A stretch of DNA of 64,000 nt. Source: Marchantia polymorpha subsp. ruderalis (Eukaryota > Streptophyta > Marchantiopsida > Marchantiales > Marchantiaceae). The stretch's first letter is position 1. Each line of letters begins with the position of its first letter. Made by a program: the position numbers and the translations under genes. Below the pieces are notes generated by a model. It saw only the letters and a list, made by a program, of their open reading frames with translations. It did no database searches and was not told the origin of the DNA. Below, piece by piece: positions 58,776 through 64,000 of the stretch. The stretch is from assembly GCA_037833965.1 (NCBI GenBank), contig AP031356.1:6780501-6844500 (forward strand). Direction: 5' to 3'.

Positions 58776-59183
58776 TGTAACCATCTTTAGTTAGTTAGAA
58801 CTAAAGTAGAGGTTACTCTAAATATTGATGTAGATACTTTAGTGGGCACTAGTCATAGTTGCCACGTCAGCGATCCGCGCACTTTGTAGGTATAGAGTGG
58901 ATGTGTTAGTTGATAGTGCCACTTCAGCAATCCGTGTGCTTGTAGGTAAGGATTGAGTGTGTTAGTTGGGTGCACCACGTTAGCGATCCGTGTGCTTGTT
59001 AGGGTTATCCGCCACGTCATCCATCCACTAAGAGTGGGATGGATGGTGGGGATTAGATCTTATCACCTTCTACTTGTTGGTGAGAGCTATATAAGGGAGA
59101 GGAGAACCATTGTTGATATCTTTCATCATCACAGTTTACGTTTCTATCTTCGAGTGAACTTCTCTCTAAACTCTAGTGTTACA
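58776..59183 (+). repeat. 5' LTR
   Basis: 408 bp, starting TGTAAC and ending GTTACA, a perfect 6-bp terminal inversion. A TATA-like ctatataagg at 59088-59097 marks the likely Pol II start region. The U3 part contains three diverged direct repeats with a period of about 57 bp (from 58861, 58918 and 58974). Confidence 0.88.
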
Positions 59184-59184
59184 A

Positions 59185-59196
59185 TGGTATCAGAGC
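59185..59196 (+). other. Primer-binding site
   Basis: TGGTATCAGAGC one base after the LTR, complementary to the 3' end of plant initiator tRNA-Met, the common primer of plant LTR elements. It fixes the LTR end at 59183. Confidence 0.92.
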
Positions 59197-59797
59197 GACC
59201 TTGCTCTTTCCTTGAGTGTGGATTACCCCTCATGGAATAGCAAGTGAGTGATGATGGAGTGTAGTCTTGAGAGTGTATAGAGGCTGGCAGAGGTCATTCA
59301 TCTGCATGTAGAGAGAGGTGGAAGGAGGAAATTGTGGTTTTGCAGATATGGATGGGATTGACAGGAATCCAGTACCGCACTGGCCAATTCCTAACCTATT
59401 CGATATTCACCTTCGTTGCATGGAGAAACATCATTTTCGGATATAACTTGTGGCTTGTTGGGGTGCAGATTTTATGACTAGAGTGATGGAGTCAAGAGTG
59501 CCACTGATTCTTCCAATAGTTACTTATGGAGAGACTTGGAATTGTACTATATACATTATATACTGATATTTTCATGGATTTGAATCGCGAACCACCTGTC
59601 CCGGTTCAATTCAACACTTATGTAGAGATTAGAACAGTATATAGACAGAAGAGGATATGGAGAGAGTTTCTTGTGAGAAATTATGGAGAGGAGTACTATA
59701 GAGTTGTGATAGAGTCACCTGCACCTTTTGTGATTCCTTTGTTGAGAGGTCACATAGTGATTATACTCACTTTGTATTAGAGGGAGTGTGAAAAAAC
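59197..59797 (+). other. Untranslated leader of the gypsy element with a short ORF
   Basis: About 600 bp between primer-binding site and gag. An 84-codon frame at 59526-59780 is not recognised. It may be noise or a short leader ORF. Confidence 0.5.
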
Positions 59798-60963
59798 ATG
59801 GGGACATCAATTGATATGGGTGATGTTCTCAATGCAATCATGGCGAAGATGAAAGAGTTGAGAAAAGAGATAGTAGATGGGCATACCAAGCAGCAAGCCA
59901 TGGAAGATAAAATCTTCGCATTGGAGAGTGAGAAAGTAGAGAGAGAGAGAGAGTTGGAGAGATGAAAGTTAAACCTCAAGTTCAAGCTTCCCAAGTTCAG
60001 CCAGAACCAACTCCTATTGATGCAGCATAGGCAAATAGGAGACGTCTTCAAGAGATTGAAGATCAAGCAAATCTTTTGCTTCGAATGGGAAAATCTTGTT
60101 AGGTGGAAGCTTACAAAGAAAGTAGAGCAATGGAAGTGTTAGAGGGATGGATTATGAAGATAAATATTCATTTATCCCATTTTGATGTTTCTGATTATAT
60201 TGCAGGAATGTTCATGAGATCTTATCTTACAGATAAGGCTCTCACATGGTACACAACATGGGAGAGAATGCTTTCAGAACGAGGTGCTACCATTTCGTGT
60301 AGTGGAATGCAGGAAGGACTTCTGCAAAATTTTCAAGCGGTGGATTCTCTTCAAACTGCAAGAATGAAGTTGTGGGATCTGAAGCAGAAAGGAAGTATTC
60401 ATGAGTACATTGAAGAATTTCGTGATCTTCAAGTATCTATCATGGATATGAGTGGAGCTGAAGCCTTGGACGTGTTCAAACGAGGATTGAAGGATCGAAT
60501 ACGGAAGGAGGTGATGGTAAGCAATCCATCTACTGTGAATGAAGCAATTGCAATTGCTCAACGAATTTTGGGTGCTTTTGGTGTCACACACGGTGAACCA
60601 GTGAGCAATTTTCGAGATCCATCTAGTCCAACACCGATGAAGTTGGGAAACCTCTGACGTAGAGAAGGTTTTGCACCGACAAGAGGACCACCACCAAGAT
60701 TTGGAGGTGAGATTAGGCGACCAGAAGTTCCAAATTTGCAAGAAGGTTATGCAAATAATGGAATGGTTCGAGGAGGAGCTGGAGTTCGTGACAATCGCCA
60801 ATGCTATGCATGTGGACGAATGGGTCACATAGCCGAGTTTTGTCGAGTTTGGCTGACACAACAAGGATGACGGTCCATGCAGCGACGACCGTTCAACAAT
60901 ATGGAGGGGATAGAGTATGAAGAGATGGAGGAAGCAGTTTTGAGAAATAAAGATCACCAGTAA
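59798..60963 (+). pseudogene. gag: gag (capsid/nucleocapsid) remnant
   Basis: Starts at ATG 59798 and ends at TAA 60961-60963. A frame change lies in the GA-rich tract near 59937-59953. In the main frame, in-frame stops occur at 60028, 60100, 60655 and 60868. The retrotransposon gag core is recognisable (LTDKALTWYTTWER, LKQKGSIHEYIEEFRDL). A CCHC zinc knuckle (CYACGRMGHIAEFC, 60802-60843) follows. The gag protein packages element RNA; this copy cannot make it intact. Confidence 0.85.
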
Positions 60964-63900
60964 TCTTGCCTCGCGGCCTTACTGGTTCTACAAAGCGAAG
61001 AAAATGCGAGGTTGGAAGAAAGCAATGGTTGGGAGCTCATGGAAGGGGTAAGAAGCAAGCTCAACTCATTATCATTAATGGTTTCATGGAAGTACACAAG
61101 GTGAGAGTTTTAATTGATCCTTGAGCAACTGAGAATTTTCTATCAAGGAGTGTTGCTATGAAGTTAGGTTTGATGTTGATGAAGGACGTGAGTGAAGAAG
61201 TTGAATTGCCAAACGGGCAAACTGAAGTGATAGAAACACTACCACGAAGTGTAGAATTATCCATAGGTAGATACAAGGAGAGCATTGAATGGAGAGTAAT
61301 TCGTTTAGCTCGATATGATGTCATCCTTGGAATGCCATGGATGGAACAATATAATCCGAAGGTAGATTGGAGAAGAAAAGTGATTACAAGTAGTGGATGG
61401 AAGATCTATGGAGATAGAATTAGATCTCAGAATAGAAATTTACCCCTCTTTGTGATGGATACAACATCCATTTCTAGAGATGATGTATGTTTCCTTGGAC
61501 TTATAAGAGATATTGGGTCCACGGACAAACCTTACATCCCGGAGTGCTTGAACGACATTTTTATGGAGTATAAAGATGTTTTTCCAGATGATCTACCTGC
61601 AGGATTACCACCAAAGAGGCGAGTAGATCACAAGATTGAGGTGATACCTGGAAGTACACCAACTTGCAAAGCTCCATATCGTTTGGCTCCAAACAAATTG
61701 GAAGAATGCAAAGCTCAAGTGGAGGAGATGTTGAGCAAGGGATTCATTCAACCAAGTGTTTCACCTTATGGAGCTCCAGTACTCTTTGTGAAGAAGAAGG
61801 ATGGATCCATGAGACTATGTATCGATTATCGCGGGTTGAATCAGCAAACGGTGAAAAACAAATATCCATTACCTCGTATGGATGATTTGTTTGATCAACT
61901 TCAAGGAGCGAAGTATTTCACCAAGCTAGATTTGAGAAGCGACTACAATCAAATTCGAATTGCAGATGAAGATGTTCACAAGACAGCTTTTCGTACTAGG
62001 TATGGACACTTTGAGTATCTGGTGATGCCTTTTGGTCTCACTAATGCACCAGCTACATTCATGGGATTGATGAACGATATCTTTCGCTCTTATCTAGATA
62101 AATCTGTCATTGTTTTTCTAGATGATATATTGGTGTATAGCAAAACTTTGAGTGATCATAGAAGTCATTTACGAGAGGTACTTCAAGTTTTAAGAGACAA
62201 TCAATTGTATGCCAAAGCTTCAAAATGTGAATTTGGCAAGTCAAAAGTAGATTACTTGGGTCATAGAGTTACAGCTACAGGAATCCAAGTGATGAGTGAG
62301 AAGATAGATGCCATTCAGAAATGGATAGCACATGAGGATCAAATTCAATTGAAGAGTTTTCTAGGGTTCACTGGATTCTATCGTAGATTTGTGAAAGGTT
62401 TTGCTCGACTAGCTCAGGCCTTGACTTCCATGTTAGGGAAAGGTCAAAAGTGGAGATGGGGAACAGCTCAAGAGTTAGCTTTTCAAGCATTGAAAGATGC
62501 TTTGTTACACGCACATATTCTCAAGTGGTATGATCCTAACCGTTCTATCAAGTTGGCCACTGACGCATAAGGTACAACAGTAGGTGGCATACTTCAACAA
62601 GAATGGAAGGATGGATGACATCCATTCACTTTCTATTCTCAAAAGTTGATGGCGGCGGAACAAAATTATCACACGACAGAACGAGAGGAGTTAGCCATCG
62701 TGTTGGCAACCAAACATTGGAAGCATTATTTGGGTGATAAGGAGTTTGTGGTGGAGACTGATCATAAACCCTTGGCTTAATTGGAAACTTAGAAAGATCT
62801 GTCCAAACGACAAATTCGATGGGAAGAGTGGCGTCAACGCTTCAACATGAAGATTGTGTACGTGGAGGGAAAGAAGCAACTTGCAGATACTCTCACACGC
62901 TTGCCTTGTTTGAATCATGTTGCAGAAGTGAAAATTCAGGCGGATTGGTGGAGCAAGATGTCACAAGCCACAAAGGAGGAAGAAGAGATCACTCGGGCAC
63001 TACAAACTGGAAAGGCAGAGAAATCTCTAGGTTTGGCGTTTTACAATCAGCGTATATGGATTCCACAAGATCACGATTTGCGCACAATGATTTTGGCAGA
63101 AAGTCATGATACAGCCATTGCAGGTCATGTGGGAGTGGAGAAAACCGTGGAGAGTATACAACGAGTGTACTATTGGCCCAAAATACGTGAGGATGTGGAG
63201 TCTTACGTTCGAAGTTGTGTTGCTTGTCAACAAAACAAGACAAGTAATAAAAAACCAGCGGGTTTATTACAGCCTCTTCCTATTCCCGAACAGCGATGGG
63301 AACATGTCACCATGGATCTTGTATGTGAGTTACCAAGGACTTCGTTAGGACATGATTCAGTGGTGGTTTTTGTGGACAAATTGATCAAGATGATTCACAT
63401 TAGGCCAACCACAAAAACGGTAACAGCTCCACAACTAGCTCAATTGTATCTAGATGCAGTTTTTGTGAATCATGGCTTAAGCAAAGTGTTAATCACGGAT
63501 AGAGGTACTCACTTCACTAGTTTATTTTGGAAAACTTTGTTTAGTTTTTTCAAAACAAAACTATCAATGTCAACGGCCTATCACCCTCAAACTGATGGAC
63601 AAACTGAGAGGGCAAATAGAACCATAGAGGATATGCTACGAGCATTCACATTAGAAGAGCAAGAAGAGTGGGACAACCTTTTGCCACTTGTGGAATTTGC
63701 ATATAACAATTCTGTTAATGCATCCACAAAAGCGTCTCCATTTTTTCTTATGTATGGAGCTCATCCGATAACTCCTTCAAGTTTGATGAGACTTCCGAAA
63801 GGAGAGGAGTTTTCGACCAAAGTTGCAGCAGTCAACGAATTCGTGGAGCATATTCACCGAGGACTACATCAGGCCAAGGAGAAGTTGGTGATAGCTCAAA

Positions 63901-64000
63901 ATCGGCAAAAGCAGCATGCCGATGCTCATCGTTGAGAAGTGATTTTTGAGGTTGGAGATTATGTTTGGTTATCTACAACGAATTTGTCTCTTGTAGGAAC
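60960..64000 (+). pseudogene. pol: pol (protease, RT, RNase H, integrase) remnant
   Basis: One frame, offset from gag, is continuous without indels but has stops at 61122, 62568, 62616, 62778, 62790 and 63933. The protease active-site region (VLIDP then stop) is lost at 61122. RT motifs are clear: [37 protein letters not shown] and the catalytic FLDDILVYS near 62120. The RNase H segment holds three of the stops. Integrase has a His/Cys zinc domain (GHVGVEKT...CVACQ) and a core with ITDRGTHF and TDGQTERANR. The start of a C-terminal GDYVW segment is cut by the window end, so a chromodomain cannot be judged. Confidence 0.92.

Larger units (their letters stand above)
58776..64000 (+). mobile_element. 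Ty3/gypsy LTR retrotransposon (3' end outside window)
   Basis: Order: 5' LTR, primer-binding site, gag with zinc knuckle, then protease, reverse transcriptase, RNase H and integrase in one pol frame. Integrase after RNase H is the Ty3/gypsy order. The coding region carries numerous in-frame stops, so this copy is not autonomous. It is inserted into the LINE. The 3' LTR and the target-site duplication cannot be seen. Confidence 0.95.

Overview
This is a eukaryotic nuclear window and almost certainly comes from a land plant. Its multi-exon genes use GT-AG introns. They include a plastid-targeted SufD, a plant-type GH10 xylanase carrying three CBM22-like modules, a plant WBP2/GRAM-domain protein, a rhomboid protease and plant-type U6 snRNA genes with a TATA box about 30 bp upstream. 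A mitochondrial-type fragment (nad5 pieces and tRNA-Leu UAA), long GC-rich leaders rich in CT repeats, and the overall style would fit a bryophyte such as a liverwort. That last step is inference and could not be checked here.

Layout. 1-2.5 kb: purine-rich low-complexity DNA and a rearranged organelle-derived segment. 3.2-8.0 kb (minus): a LEA-like gene built almost entirely from a 437-bp tandem repeat. Each unit supplies one in-frame 156-nt exon, preceded by an ATG exon and followed by a tiny terminal exon. 8.4-16.4 kb: a small family of duplicated U6-flanking segments, including two U6 snRNA genes head to head in an inverted repeat (13.25-15.8 kb), and a 5'-truncated tyrosine phosphatase gene. 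16.4-24.5 kb: gene-poor, with a GC-rich block at 19.6-20.7 kb and one doubtful small membrane-protein ORF. 24.5-27.2 kb: a decayed hAT-like transposase. 30.3-35.1 kb (minus): xylanase. 36.2-36.6 kb: a 198-bp tandem repeat with ACGTGGC motifs. 38.3-40.3 kb (minus): WBP2/GRAM protein. 43.0-45.9 kb (plus): SUFD. 47.7-48.7 kb (minus): rhomboid. 50.5-55 kb: gene-poor, strongly AT-rich from 52.6 kb. 55.0-58.8 kb (minus): a broken LINE. 58.8 kb to the end (plus): a Ty3/gypsy element inserted in the LINE, with its 3' end outside the window.

The cellular genes are independent units rather than a pathway: plastid Fe-S cluster assembly (SUFD), wall xylan remodelling (xylanase), membrane proteolysis (rhomboid) and possible desiccation protection (LEA-like). 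The most unusual object is the LEA-like gene: ten repeat exons plus a matching first exon, all of phase 0 and all open, with six units that look identical including their introns. This suggests a protein whose length changes by whole exons through unequal exchange.
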